Shown: positions 1-8,880, counted from the stretch's first letter. The stretch is 64,000 nucleotides of DNA from Acinetobacter sp. LoGeW2-3 (GCF_002688565.1 NZ_CP024011.1:248001-312000), one strand, 5' to 3'. Numbers and translations: made by a program. The notes: generated by a model from the letters alone, not told the origin.

Positions 1-53
1 AAGTGCTTGGTGCAACGATTAAGCTGTAAGTACCAGTCCTTTTCAGCTTTTAA

Positions 54-90
54 AATAAAAATACCACGTTTTTGGAACGTGGCATTTTTA
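54..90. terminator. Bidirectional rho-independent terminator
   Basis: A 7-bp stem (CCACGTT at 64-70, AACGTGG at 76-82) with a 5-base loop is flanked by an A-run on the left and a T-run on the right. It lies just past the stop codon of the minus-strand lipoprotein gene and could also end a plus-strand gene that lies left of the window. Confidence 0.8.
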
Positions 91-109
91 TGTGTTGATT
101 CAGATTGTT

Positions 110-1153
110 TTAATTCAGCTGTCTCAACATATTCTTGGCACCAGCATGATTATATTGCGTTGCCAGTCCGCTCAAGACGCGTTGAGCCTGTCCTTTAGCA
201 TTTGGAAAGCGGCTGCTATAGGTCGAAATACCAGTCAGACAACGCGCTACCAACATACCTGATTCAGTATAAACCCGAGTTCCTTCTGTACCGTGCTGCT
301 TGCCATAGTTATAGGCACGCTGGGCATTATTGCAGGCATTATTAAGGTTCTTGCCATTATTAATGTCACGCCGAGCAGCAACATAAAGCTTCATTTGCTG
401 CTGTTGTGGGGTTTCAACCACAGTCGCACGCGGGGTAGCGACCGTTACTGGCTTCTGCTCTTTTTTCTCTGCTTCGACCTTGGCAAGTTCTTTGCGCTCA
501 AGCTCTTTACGATCCTGCTCCTTACGGTCATGATCTTTCAGTTCTGTCGCTGGTTTAGCTGCTACAGTCGTTTTGGCAATAGGAGTTACAGTTGCCTTCG
601 CCACATTGAGCTGTTTCTTGGCTGGATTTGGAGTACTCGCAGCCGCGCGATAGAAATTATGTGCTTCAGCTGTTTCCATCAGTCGGGTCAGCAAGCGTAC
701 ATTACGGGTCTTACTGTTCTTTTCTGGCTGACGCTCAGAAACAGGTTCAATTGAGACAATCCAGCTTTCCGCAAGGTCATCCATTGTGCATTTATAGGCA
801 CCCACACCCTGCACCACACCGCGGTTTGCAGCAAGACGCGTACGCTGAGCAGAATCGCCTACCAGACTAAATTTACTTTTATACAGCAGGGATAGCTTGC
901 CCCCTTGCTCATGACAATATTGCGTCACGATTGAACGCGGATACATCGCCTGAGTCGAATTGCTGTGCTGTTTTTGATCCCATAGATAGACATATTCTTT
1001 CGCCTTACCATCTGGCTGATTGATTCCCCGTTTCACAATCAGTTCCTGTGGACTATGAAAAGGATGCAATATATTTTTCTTTGCGCGTTCCATGCTATTA
1101 CACGCCGCCAAGCTCATTGTTATTGTTATCAATAAAAATACTTTCAGTTTCAC
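110..1153 (-). CDS. Predicted lipoprotein of unknown function
   Basis: I do not recognise the family. The GTG at 1153 gives a short basic N-terminus, a hydrophobic stretch (VFLLITITMS) and a lipobox LAAC, so the mature protein should be lipid-anchored at Cys; the longer reading from 1195 would bury the signal peptide, so I prefer GTG. About 347 residues. The middle (roughly residues 185-240) is low-complexity, rich in Lys, Glu, Asp and Arg, and looks like a flexible linker between an N-terminal envelope domain and an Ala/Asn/Tyr-rich C-terminal domain with helical character. It is a single gene with its own terminator at 64-82. Role in the cell envelope is inference only. Confidence 0.7.
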   Translation of the reverse strand: MKLKVFLLITITMSLAACNSMERAKKNILHPFHSPQELIVKRGINQPDGKAKEYVYLWDQKQHSNSTQAMYPRSIVTQYCHEQGGKLSLLYKSKFSLVGDSAQRTRLAANRGVVQGVGAYKCTMDDLAESWIVSIEPVSERQPEKNSKTRNVRLLTRLMETAEAHNFYRAAASTPNPAKKQLNVAKATVTPIAKTTVAAKPATELKDHDRKEQDRKELERKELAKVEAEKKEQKPVTVATPRATVVETPQQQQMKLYVAARRDINNGKNLNNACNNAQRAYNYGKQHGTEGTRVYTESGMLVARCLTGISTYSSRFPNAKGQAQRVLSGLATQYNHAGAKNMLRQLN

Positions 1154-1365
1154 CGTAGATATCTCAACCCAAAGCATGCAGATAAAATAATGCAAAACTG
1201 AGCAAATACCAAATCCAAGCGTCTGATTAATAAATTTATTTTTAAGGTGAAAAAAATCAAAAATGACAATTAAGACACATTTTAATGATTATTTTTCGAA
1301 CTCACCCACATCAGGCTTCATTCGGTACAGTATTATTTATTAGGCAAAATTTATAGACGAAAAAA

Positions 1366-1397
1366 GACCAAAGAAGGAATCACGTACTTCTTTGGTC
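1366..1397 (-). terminator. Rho-independent terminator (minus strand)
   Basis: An 11-bp perfect stem (GACCAAAGAAG at 1366-1376 and CTTCTTTGGTC at 1387-1397) is followed on the minus strand by six T residues. The only reading frame directly upstream of it on that strand is the short ORF at 1407-1496, so the terminator may be what is left of a longer lost gene. Confidence 0.75.
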
Positions 1398-1406
1398 ACT
1401 TATCTG

Positions 1407-1496
1407 TCAGGCTGGATCGAGCTTTTCTACTTTTACAGCAAACCAATCTCCACTACCAGCATACAGTTGATAAGTCTTAAACTTCTTAATTTTCAT
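1407..1496 (-). pseudogene. Short ORF, possibly the 3' remnant of a lost gene
   Basis: A 29-codon ATG-to-TGA frame with plausible protein character (contains LYAGSGDWFAVKVEKL) sits 10 bp before a strong minus-strand terminator. The frame stays open upstream of the ATG for about 15 further codons until a TAA. It could be a real small protein or the tail of a decayed gene. No family is recognised. The rest of the stretch 1154-1727 shows nothing else apart from the terminators. Confidence 0.3.
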
Positions 1497-1680
1497 CAAC
1501 GTACAGTTATTATTTTTATACGACAGAAGGCCTGAAAATTAAGTACCAAATACACTTGGCCCTTAAGATTCTAGTCAAGCGAATATTCATTGAATATCCC
1601 AAAATGAGGAGGTTTTACAAAAATTTTGCCTAAAATCGACCGTTCATCGGATACACCGGCCAATCCTGATGTGGCATAAA

Positions 1681-1706
1681 AAAGACCCGCCATTAGACAG
1701 GTCTTT
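1681..1706. terminator. Terminator after sbmA
   Basis: A 7-bp stem (AAAGACC at 1681-1687, GGTCTTT at 1700-1706) extends into A- and T-runs on each side. It lies 22 bp past the stop codon of the minus-strand sbmA-like gene. Confidence 0.75.
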
Positions 1707-1727
1707 TTTAAAAACAAAATACTATTT

Positions 1728-2921
1728 TTAATGAATGTGTGATTCGAATGCTTTCAGACGTTTGTAGATCGACATCAATTCGATAATTTTCGGCCAAGAC
1801 AAAATCAAGTACTGGAAAGATTCACGTACTTTGTTAAATACGTTCAGGATCTGCATCATCAAACCTAAAGTAATCGCCCCTGCGGCAATACTCGGGAACA
1901 GTACGAACAGACCATAAATATTGTCGAGCTGCAAATACCAGATCCGCACCATATTGAAATAGGCATAATGGAAATACAGACGGAAATAGTTCCAGCGTAC
2001 CCGGCTAAACAGTTCTTTTAGCGTCAGCGGTTGAGCACGTTCAGCATAATCTTCCCCATAGACCAGTTCCTTCCGGTAAGCCGCTTCAACCTTCTGATTG
2101 TTGAATTCCAGTCCTGGCAGTTTCATACCCACGATCATCAATACCACTGTACCAAAGGCTGCCCAACCCAGTGATGCCCAGACCAGTGCATGACTGATCT
2201 CACCTACAATTGGCAGTGTCTTAACGTGACTAGAAAGCTTGTATAGCACCGGTAAGAAAGCCATTAGCAACATAAAAGATTCAATAAAGGAAACACCGAG
2301 TTCTTCAGTACTGCGGGCAAAGCGCATGGTATCTTCCTGGATACGCTGTGAAGCTCCTTCAATATGACGCAGCTGTTCCCAGTAAGCCGTGTAGTAATCA
2401 TTCATTGCTGTCCGCCAGCGGAATACATAATGGCTGACAAAGAACATATTAAATACCGCTAAAGTGACATAAATCATCGCGATATAAATAAAGACCAATG
2501 CACCCTGATAAAGCAAGGTCACGTCCCCACCACCACTGGTTAGCATCTTCTGGATCTGGTCATAGAACGGGCTATACCATTCATTCAGCACGACATTGAC
2601 CTGAACACCAAACCAGATATTAAACAGGATAAAGGCTGAACCCCACACCGACCAGCGCTGCCATGGATGTCGCGCCACCACATACCAGAATCCGGCAAAC
2701 AGCGCTGTGGCTGTCAGGAACCAGAGATAGAACCACAAGAATTTCTGCGACCAAAACCGACTGATATCAATCGCCATCGTCGCTTCATGGTAGCCTTCGC
2801 TAAAACCCACATAGCTGCCCCAACTTGAGCCACCACTATGCCAGACCGCGAGGTTGATAAAGAACCACACCACCACGCTGAGAAAAAACCAGACGGGTTT
2901 TGGAAAGAAAGACTTAAACAT
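1728..2921 (-). CDS. sbmA: SbmA/BacA-family peptide transporter
   Basis: This 397-residue inner-membrane protein matches the SbmA family in length (about 400) and in recognisable blocks. The N-terminus (MFKSFFPKPVWFF) is followed by a hydrophobic segment and the GGSSWGSYVGFS region; further membrane segments lie around residues 60-100, 140-170, 215-265 and 345-370. The EYSPFYDQIQ-like and MAFLPVLYKLS segments are family-typical. Family members import peptide antibiotics such as microcins and bleomycin and proline-rich peptides using the proton gradient, and lack the ABC ATPase domain; none is present here. The ATG at 2921 has a purine-rich AAAGGAC upstream. It appears monocistronic, ending at the 1681-1706 terminator. 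Confidence 0.88.
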   Translation of the reverse strand: MFKSFFPKPVWFFLSVVVWFFINLAVWHSGGSSWGSYVGFSEGYHEATMAIDISRFWSQKFLWFYLWFLTATALFAGFWYVVARHPWQRWSVWGSAFILFNIWFGVQVNVVLNEWYSPFYDQIQKMLTSGGGDVTLLYQGALVFIYIAMIYVTLAVFNMFFVSHYVFRWRTAMNDYYTAYWEQLRHIEGASQRIQEDTMRFARSTEELGVSFIESFMLLMAFLPVLYKLSSHVKTLPIVGEISHALVWASLGWAAFGTVVLMIVGMKLPGLEFNNQKVEAAYRKELVYGEDYAERAQPLTLKELFSRVRWNYFRLYFHYAYFNMVRIWYLQLDNIYGLFVLFPSIAAGAITLGLMMQILNVFNKVRESFQYLILSWPKIIELMSIYKRLKAFESHIH

Positions 2922-3331
2922 GTCCTTTGCATGCTCCTTATTTTTAATAGACCTCAGGTCAATTAATCATGATGAAATTTGCAGCAGTGTAAAGCAGTTC
3001 AGTGCAAGTTTTTCAGCTTGATTAAAAAATATCTGGCTAAAAACTGGTTATTTTTATCTGCTTATTCATAAGTATGAATCATTATATTTGTAGTGGACTG
3101 AATACTTATGTGATGAATCCTGTGATCAATCCTTTGTTCGTTTTAACATCAGTGAGCAAACCTGTACAGAACAGATACGATATATGGTTATTTTTTATCT
3201 TACTCTACGGAGATATGCACTAATAAAAATATTTATGCTGATTTTCATTTTGCAAAAACTACTCAAATACAAAGAAAAATTATGCTATCCTTGAATGAAT
3301 AGTAAACATAAGAACCGTGGGGAGTTAAATC
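2922..3331. other. Intergenic region between sbmA and a small gene
   Basis: This AT-rich stretch of about 410 bp must hold the divergent promoters of the sbmA-like gene and the small gene at 3332. I see no convincing operator, repeat or further gene in it. Confidence 0.5.
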
Positions 3332-3526
3332 ATGGAAAGCTCTGTAATTGAACTACTGAAGCCGATCACCCTAGAAAAAGAAAACTGTGCACCGATTATT
3401 TATGAAGAAGGTACAGTGCTAAAAGTAGTGATGCAAACACCAACCAGCCTATTGGTGACTACAGACAACCAGTTTAACTTCACTGTTGCGCTTAAAGACG
3501 AAAATGAAATCTGGAGAGAGCTGTAA
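3332..3526 (+). CDS. Small hypothetical protein (64 aa)
   Basis: A 64-residue acidic protein with alternating hydrophobic and polar residues, suggesting a small beta-rich fold (segments TVLKVVMQTPTSLLVTT and NQFNFTVALKDENE). A clear ribosome-binding site (GGGGAG) sits 8 bases before the ATG and a terminator follows at 3640-3663, so it is very likely a real single-gene unit. No signal peptide or membrane segment is visible. I do not recognise a function. Confidence 0.7.
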   Translation: MESSVIELLKPITLEKENCAPIIYEEGTVLKVVMQTPTSLLVTTDNQFNFTVALKDENEIWREL

Positions 3527-3639
3527 TTCTGTTCATTGAATGCGTGGGTTGTTGTATGTTTCACTTCCCCTCATGAATACAGATCAACACCTTCCTGAAA
3601 ATTTTTATTTCAGTCCTAAAAACTGAAAGAAATAAAAAA

Positions 3640-3663
3640 AACCTCCCATCAAATCGGGAGGTT
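3640..3663. terminator. Bidirectional terminator
   Basis: An 8-bp stem (AACCTCCC at 3640-3647, GGGAGGTT at 3656-3663) is flanked by a long A-run and a long T-run. It serves the plus-strand small gene and the minus-strand cio operon, which converge on it. Confidence 0.85.
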
Positions 3664-3698
3664 TTTTTATTGTCTTATGCAAATGCAAATCTTAAAGT

Positions 3699-3806
3699 TT
3701 AATAGGCCAGCTGTAGCAGGAAACGGAAAAAGCCAGCAATGATCGCCATCGTGAGAAAACCCGCCAGCCATAACACAATAAACCATCCAGCCCGATTCAG
3801 TTTCAT
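3699..3806 (-). CDS. DUF2474-type small membrane protein of the bd oxidase operon
   Basis: A 35-codon gene with one long hydrophobic helix (about residues 8-32, containing WFIVLWLAGFLTMA) that fills most of the protein. It starts 18 bp after the stop of the subunit II gene and has a very strong ribosome-binding site (GGAGGAGG, 7 bases before the ATG), so translation is well supported. Small one-helix proteins (DUF2474, comparable in role to CydX) lie next to cyanide-insensitive bd oxidase genes and are thought to stabilise the complex. The assignment to DUF2474 rests on size, position and the N-terminal basic/Trp pattern. Confidence 0.75.
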   Translation of the reverse strand: MKLNRAGWFIVLWLAGFLTMAIIAGFFRFLLQLAY

Positions 3807-3824
3807 CCTGTTTCCTCCTCCAGC

Positions 3825-4829
3825 TTAATGATAGCCGTCGTCACCCACCCGCACCTTGTCGCGGAACACCCAATAAGAAATACCCGTATAGAACAGGATA
3901 ATAGGTATCAAAATCAGCGCGCCGATCAGCGCAAACAACTGACTGCTTTGCGGTGCAGCCGCTTCCCAAAGGGTAACGCTTGGTGGAATGATATAAGGCC
4001 ACAGACTGATCAGGAATCCTGTATAAGCCAGAATCACCAATGCCAAGGTATAAATAAATGGCGCAAATTCCTGACGGCGTTTACAAGCACGTAGCGCCAT
4101 AAAGGTAAATAACAACACCAGAATTGGCACAGGACTAAAATAGAAAATCTGAGGCTGACTAAACCAACGTTCGGCAATCTGTTGATGTGCCAATGGCGTA
4201 TATAGACTGACTGCCCCGAAGATCACGAGCAAAGCAATGATCAGTTTTGGCATTAACTGGAACATCTTGTCTTGCAGTTCATGGTCGGTTTTGAAGATCA
4301 GCCAGCCACAGCCCAAGGTTGCATATAAGGCCACGACCCCTACCCCGGTAAATAGCGAAAATGGCGTGAGCCAGTCCAATCCACCACCGCTATAAATGCC
4401 ATTGGTGGTTTTAATCCCCTGAATATAGGCACCCAAGATTACACCTTGCAAAAAGGAGGTCAGAATCGAACCGCCAATAAAAGCAATGTCCCACCAGTGC
4501 TTACCCCGATGTGCCTTAAAGCGAAACTCAAACGCGACACCACGGAAGATCAGCGAAATTACCATCAAGATGATTGGGATATACAGAGCAGAAAGCACGG
4601 TCGAATACACCAATGGAAAAGCTGCAAATAGCCCCGCACCTCCCAGTACCATCCAGGTTTCATTACCATCCCAGACTGGTGCCACGGTATTCATCATTAC
4701 ATCCCGTTCATGCTGATCCTTGAAGAAAGGAAACAGAATCCCGATACCCAAATCAAAACCATCCAGTACCACATACATCAGTACGCCGAGAGCAATGATC
4801 GCAATCCAGATCAATGACAGGTCAATCAT
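3825..4829 (-). CDS. cioB: Cytochrome bd ubiquinol oxidase subunit II (CIO type)
   Basis: A 334-residue multi-spanning membrane protein, shorter than E. coli CydB (about 380) and typical of the CioB/CydB short group. The start MIDLSLIWIAIIALGVLMYVVLDGFDLG, with its DGFDLG motif, and the PVWDGNETWMVLGGAG motif are signatures of subunit II. It supports quinol oxidation and oxygen reduction without proton pumping. Its ATG overlaps the stop of subunit I by four bases (ATGA), indicating translational coupling, and the 35-residue DUF2474 gene follows. Confidence 0.93.
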   Translation of the reverse strand: MIDLSLIWIAIIALGVLMYVVLDGFDLGIGILFPFFKDQHERDVMMNTVAPVWDGNETWMVLGGAGLFAAFPLVYSTVLSALYIPIILMVISLIFRGVAFEFRFKAHRGKHWWDIAFIGGSILTSFLQGVILGAYIQGIKTTNGIYSGGGLDWLTPFSLFTGVGVVALYATLGCGWLIFKTDHELQDKMFQLMPKLIIALLVIFGAVSLYTPLAHQQIAERWFSQPQIFYFSPVPILVLLFTFMALRACKRRQEFAPFIYTLALVILAYTGFLISLWPYIIPPSVTLWEAAAPQSSQLFALIGALILIPIILFYTGISYWVFRDKVRVGDDGYH

Positions 4830-6265
4830 TTGTTATTCTCCTGATCACGTTGAGCACGGTCATCTTCTTCATTTTGCTCAAAGGTACTCATTGGACGCTT
4901 AGAGGCACGGATGACTTCACCATCTGTATGTGGACTGGCATGGATAAATTCTGGTCCCTTATGCATCATTTTCAGCATGTAATAAATGCCCACACCAAAA
5001 ACCACACAGTAGACCAGTACAAAGATAATCAGGGTCAAACCCACCTGCTCTGCTGAAACCGGGGACAAGGCATCCCGGGTACGCATAACGCCATAGACTA
5101 CCCACGGCTGACGGCCAACTTCAGTGGTAAACCAGCCAGCCAACAAAGCAATGAAACCGGAGGGTCCCATAATAAAAGCAAAACGATGTAACCACGATGC
5201 TTCATAGAAACCACCGGCCTTACGCAGGATCAAGCCAGCAAATGCCAGCAACAGCATTAGCATGCCCAGACCCACCATGATGCGGAAACTCCAGAACACA
5301 ATTAAGGAGTTCGGCCGGTCTTCCGGTGCAAAGTCTTTCAAACCCGGTACCTCTCCATCCCAGCTATGGGTCAGAATCAGACTACCCAGTTTCGGAATGC
5401 CAACAGCATATTTGGTTTCTTCAGCTTCCATATCTGGTATTCCGAACAGATACAGCGGCATACTCTCACCACGGTTGGTTTCCCAGTGCCCTTCAATCGC
5501 AGCGATTTTGGCAGGTTGATGTTTACTCGTATTCAATCCATGAAAGTCACCCACAACCACCTGTAACGGTGCCAGAACCAGAATCATCCACATCGCCATG
5601 GAAAAGGATGTTTTGACCAATGCATCCCGACGACCTTTGAGCAGATGCCAGGCGGCTGTCGCTGCTACCAGCAGTGCTGAAACCAGAAAAGCTGCGATCC
5701 CCATGTGAACCAGGCGATATGGGAAAGACGGGTTAAACACGATCGCCAGCCAATCCTGTGGAACAATAAGACCATTCTCAATAGCAAAGCCCTGTGGCGT
5801 CTGCATCCAGCTGTTGGAGGACAGAATCCAGAACATGGAAATACAGGTGCCAAGGGCAACCATCACCGTTGCAAAGAAATGGGTTTTCGGTCCGACCCGG
5901 TCCCAGCCAAATAGCATGATGCCGAGGAAACCGGCTTCCAGAAAGAAAGCACTCAACACTTCATAAGCCAGCAGCGGTCCGGTGACACTACCAGCCACCC
6001 GGGAAAATTCACTCCAGTTGGTGCCGAACTGATAGCTCATCACCACACCAGAGACCACTCCCATACCAAAGGCCAGCGCGAAAATCTTGATCCAGAACTT
6101 AAATAGGTCACGATAAACTGGGTCATTAGTTTTTAACCAGCGCCATTCCAGTACCGCTAAAAAACTGGCCAGACCAATGGAAATCGCCGGGAAAATAATA
6201 TGGAACGAGACGGTAAAAGCAAATTGAATACGTGCCAGCTCAAGGGCCGTCAAACCTAAATCCAT
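4826..6265 (-). CDS. cioA: Cytochrome bd ubiquinol oxidase subunit I (CIO type)
   Basis: Subunit I of a bd-type terminal oxidase, 479 residues. Family features visible are the N-terminal ELARIQFAFTVSFHIIFPAISIG segment with a haem-ligand His at residue 22, the GWDRVGPKTHF block, the NPSFPYRLVHMG block with a conserved His, and the GWFTTEVGRQPWVVYGVMRT signature near the C-terminal end. The region between membrane segments corresponding to the Q-loop is short, as in cyanide-insensitive oxidases, so I use cioA; cydA is equally valid by homology. Ribosome-binding site AAGGTGA precedes the ATG. First gene of the cioA-cioB-DUF2474 operon. Confidence 0.93.
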   Translation of the reverse strand: MDLGLTALELARIQFAFTVSFHIIFPAISIGLASFLAVLEWRWLKTNDPVYRDLFKFWIKIFALAFGMGVVSGVVMSYQFGTNWSEFSRVAGSVTGPLLAYEVLSAFFLEAGFLGIMLFGWDRVGPKTHFFATVMVALGTCISMFWILSSNSWMQTPQGFAIENGLIVPQDWLAIVFNPSFPYRLVHMGIAAFLVSALLVAATAAWHLLKGRRDALVKTSFSMAMWMILVLAPLQVVVGDFHGLNTSKHQPAKIAAIEGHWETNRGESMPLYLFGIPDMEAEETKYAVGIPKLGSLILTHSWDGEVPGLKDFAPEDRPNSLIVFWSFRIMVGLGMLMLLLAFAGLILRKAGGFYEASWLHRFAFIMGPSGFIALLAGWFTTEVGRQPWVVYGVMRTRDALSPVSAEQVGLTLIIFVLVYCVVFGVGIYYMLKMMHKGPEFIHASPHTDGEVIRASKRPMSTFEQNEEDDRAQRDQENNK

Positions 6266-6648
6266 GTCGTCACCTTATCGTTGATTATTTTGGTGCGTTG
6301 CTTCAGCAAACCGTGCTGAAAATCTTTTAAATACAGTCTAGTTCCATCAAGATGGATACAATGTTGCGAATCTGTTGAGCTTTGGCTGCAATAAGATACG
6401 TAGTAAGAAGATAAGTGCCTAAATTGTTAGCTGTTTTGAAATGAAAATTGAGCAAGAAATGCTAAAAACAGAATAGAAAGATTTGTAAATGAAATTGGCT
6501 TTTTTATTCCATAGAAAAATTATTTAAATAGAAACAAACCCGGATTTTTGGACACATGATTATTCTGATCAAAAGGTATAAGTACAAATAAAAAGACCAA
6601 AATATCTGGTCTTTTGCTTTCATATTCGACTTGTCTAAACCAAATAGC
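6266..6648. other. Intergenic region upstream of cioA
   Basis: The stretch contains the cioA promoter region and, at 6591-6615, a terminator (AAAAGACCA / TGGTCTTTT stem followed on the minus strand by an A/T-rich tail) that ends the MBL/YeeE transcription unit. I see no clear FNR- or ArcA-type operator and no gene. Confidence 0.6.
6591..6615. terminator. Terminator downstream of the persulfide dioxygenase-like gene
   Basis: A 9-bp stem (AAAAGACCA at 6591-6599, TGGTCTTTT at 6607-6615) with a 7-base loop; the stem itself carries the A- and T-runs, so it can act on either strand. It lies 34 bp past the stop at 6649. Confidence 0.75.
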
Positions 6649-7524
6649 TTAAGACTTAAAATAATTCAGTGGTAATTTTAAATAGGAAATACCATTGGCT
6701 TCCGGCTCAGGAAACTGCCCGGCACGCATATTGACCTGAATCGCTGGCAAGATCAGTTTCGGCATGTTCAAGCCAGCATCACGCTGGTTGCGCATCTCGA
6801 CAAACTCAGCTTTGCTGATGCCATGCCTGATATGAATATTCTGGGTTTTCTGGGTCTGGATATCGGTCTGGCAGACAAAGTGTTGACGGTCTTTGGGTAA
6901 ATAGTCGTGACATAAAAATACCCGAGTCTGGTCAGGCAACTGGAATAGTTTCTGCAATGAGTCATACAGCGTTTCAGCACTACCACGCGGAAAATCACAA
7001 CGTGCCGTACCATAGTCCGGCATAAATAGTGTATCGCCGACAAAGACTGCATCGCCAATCACATAGCTGAGACAAGCTGGTGTATGTCCCGGAGTTGGAA
7101 TGTTATAGGCTTCGAGATTGCCAATTCTGAAAGCTTCCTCATCTTCAAACAGATAGTCAAAAGGCTGCAAGGCATTAAACTGCTTGATGTCCAGGTTATA
7201 GATACTACTAAAGGTTTCCTGCACCAGCGAAATTTTATGGCTCATGGCAATTTTGCCACCAAGTACCGATCTCAGGTATTGTGCTGCGGTCAAGTGATCA
7301 GCATGGACATGGGTTTCCAGAATCCATTCAACGGTTAAATTCTGTGCCCGCACATAGGCAATGATCTGATCGGCATGGGTGGTCGAGGTACTGGCAGAGG
7401 CGGCATCATAATCCAGCACGCTATCAATAATGGCACATTGCTGGCTGGCAGGGTCGCTGACGACATAACTAAAGGTATTGGTATTTTCATCAAAAAATTC
7501 CTGTACCTGTGGCTGTTGTAACAT
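6649..7524 (-). CDS. MBL-fold persulfide dioxygenase-like hydrolase
   Basis: A 291-residue metallo-beta-lactamase-fold protein of the ETHE1/Blh type. The metal-binding motif HVHADHLTA (THxHxDH) is at about residues 76-84, TPGHT at about 145 and the GDTLF block at about 163, with a later HDY motif. These enzymes oxidise glutathione persulfide to sulfite. The ATG at 7524 is preferred over the upstream reading at 7542 because it has a good GGGGGA ribosome-binding site and avoids overlap; the neighbour's stop is at 7527. It forms an operon with two YeeE/YedE genes and lies opposite an ArsR regulator, the arrangement of BigR-type sulfide-response modules. Confidence 0.85.
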   Translation of the reverse strand: MLQQPQVQEFFDENTNTFSYVVSDPASQQCAIIDSVLDYDAASASTSTTHADQIIAYVRAQNLTVEWILETHVHADHLTAAQYLRSVLGGKIAMSHKISLVQETFSSIYNLDIKQFNALQPFDYLFEDEEAFRIGNLEAYNIPTPGHTPACLSYVIGDAVFVGDTLFMPDYGTARCDFPRGSAETLYDSLQKLFQLPDQTRVFLCHDYLPKDRQHFVCQTDIQTQKTQNIHIRHGISKAEFVEMRNQRDAGLNMPKLILPAIQVNMRAGQFPEPEANGISYLKLPLNYFKS

Positions 7525-7526
7525 GC

Positions 7527-7943
7527 TTATCCCCCTGCCCATTTTTTATGAATGAAAACACCGACCAACATCGCCATAATAAAGTAAAACACCTGATAAT
7601 GTCCTAGACCGATGAGGGTAAAACTGGGTGCCGGACAAATCCCGGCAATGCCCCAACCTATCCCAAATAATAGGCTGCCAATAATCAGTTTGCGATCAAG
7701 TTCAGTTTTGCTTGGTAATTCTATTGGTTCACCGAATAGGGTTTTCGTTGCTGGATTACGTACTACTTTCTGGAATGGAATAAAAGCCACCATAATTGCA
7801 CCCAACATTACAAAGGCCAGACTCGGATCCCAGTTACCAAACAGGTCTAAAAAACCCAGTACCTTTTCCGGATTGAACATGCCTGAAAGCATCAGCCCGA
7901 CCGAGAACAGACCACCAAAGACAAAAGCCAACAGGTTTTTCAT
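7527..7943 (-). CDS. YeeE/YedE half-size transporter (DUF6691 type)
   Basis: A 138-residue membrane protein with about four hydrophobic segments and the GxxFxxGMxxSGM and FGIGWGIAGICPAPS motifs. The CPAP motif with its Cys resembles the thiosulfate-binding pore residue of YeeE. Paired half-size proteins of this kind are thought to form one sulfur-compound channel. It starts one base after the stop of its partner and has a GGAGCG ribosome-binding site. Confidence 0.85.
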   Translation of the reverse strand: MKNLLAFVFGGLFSVGLMLSGMFNPEKVLGFLDLFGNWDPSLAFVMLGAIMVAFIPFQKVVRNPATKTLFGEPIELPSKTELDRKLIIGSLLFGIGWGIAGICPAPSFTLIGLGHYQVFYFIMAMLVGVFIHKKWAGG

Positions 7944-7944
7944 G

Positions 7945-8361
7945 CTAGAACGCTCCTGTCACATGGCGAATTACATACACCGTGATAAAACCGGTGGCCA
8001 TAAAACACAAAGTCGCCACAATAGAACGACCTGACAAACGACTGATGCCACAAATGCCATGTCCGCTGGTACAGCCAGAACCGAGTCGCGTACCAAAGCC
8101 GACCAACAGCCCAGCCACAATCATCATCAATGGGCTGGCATTCAGCTCGATCTCGGGCTGGATAAACAAACCATAGATAAATGGGGTAATGATCAGACCA
8201 GCCAAAAACCAGATCGCCGGAGTTTTAAAGAGGGTCTCTTTATTCACGACCTGTCCGATCAGTCCACTAATCCCGGCAATCCGTCCATTAATGTAGAGAT
8301 AGCCGACGACAGCCACACCGAGCAGCGAACCGCCTAAAAAGGCCAAAGTAAAATCGTGCAT
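7945..8361 (-). CDS. YeeE/YedE half-size transporter
   Basis: Partner half of the sulfur-compound transporter, 138 residues, with membrane segments and the [23 protein letters not shown] motif (the family's GxGCTSGHG signature with a conserved Cys). It is the first gene of the three-gene minus-strand unit, followed after one base by its partner and then by the persulfide dioxygenase-like gene. Transported compound (thiosulfate, sulfite or similar) is inferred from the family. Confidence 0.87.
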   Translation of the reverse strand: MHDFTLAFLGGSLLGVAVVGYLYINGRIAGISGLIGQVVNKETLFKTPAIWFLAGLIITPFIYGLFIQPEIELNASPLMMIVAGLLVGFGTRLGSGCTSGHGICGISRLSGRSIVATLCFMATGFITVYVIRHVTGAF

Positions 8362-8373
8362 AGGAATTCTGGA

Positions 8374-8408
8374 AATTTAATATATAATTTTATAATATAT
8401 AATAATTA
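8374..8408. promoter_or_regulatory. AT-rich candidate operator of the sulfide-response module
   Basis: The divergent promoter region between the YeeE genes and the ArsR gene has a dense AT palindromic block, including TATAA-TT-TTATA at 8383-8394 and further TATA repeats to 8402. BigR/SqrR-family repressors bind AT-rich inverted repeats in just this position. Inferred from position and symmetry; AT-richness alone could produce it. Confidence 0.4.
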
Positions 8409-8479
8409 ACATTATTCAAGACGAATTTAGTAAGACATATTTTCAGAACAACATATCAGACACGATACAGGTATTTAAT

Positions 8480-8788
8480 ATGGACTTTTCTAAGGTTGAT
8501 CAGGTCAGTAATTTATTGAAAGTTCTGGCGAATCCGGATCGCCTGAAAATTCTTTGTGTACTGGTCGACACCGAACTCAATGTACAGCAAATTGCCGACT
8601 GTTCTGACATTCAGCAGCCGACCCTGTCACAACAACTCACCGTGCTGCGCAAATATAAATTGGTGCATACCCGCCGTGAAGGCAAACAGATTTATTATCA
8701 GCTGAGTGATCCGAAAATTCTCAAAATCATGCAGACCCTGTATCAGTTGTATTGTCAGAATATAGACACTGTTTCCTCTGAAAAATGA
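8480..8788 (+). CDS. ArsR-family regulator, BigR/SqrR-like
   Basis: A 102-residue winged-helix repressor. The HTH (LNVQQIADCSDIQQPTLSQQLTVLRKYKL) lies around residues 33-61 and the wing (RREGKQIYYQL) around 65-75. Cys residues at 26, 41 and 92 are present; Cys41 sits in the HTH where persulfide-sensing BigR/SqrR proteins have one of their two sensing cysteines, and Cys92 is a candidate for the second. Divergent from the YeeE-YeeE-MBL operon, so it likely derepresses that operon under sulfide or persulfide stress. Metal sensing is an alternative, but no typical metal-binding Cys pair is evident. Confidence 0.85.
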   Translation: MDFSKVDQVSNLLKVLANPDRLKILCVLVDTELNVQQIADCSDIQQPTLSQQLTVLRKYKLVHTRREGKQIYYQLSDPKILKIMQTLYQLYCQNIDTVSSEK

Positions 8789-8880
8789 TCAGCTAAACAG
8801 TCCAAATTCATCTAACAAAAAATAAACTTAGTCTTAATTCATGCCACCTTGTGAGCCATCAGCCGGTTCTGTATCTTGAT

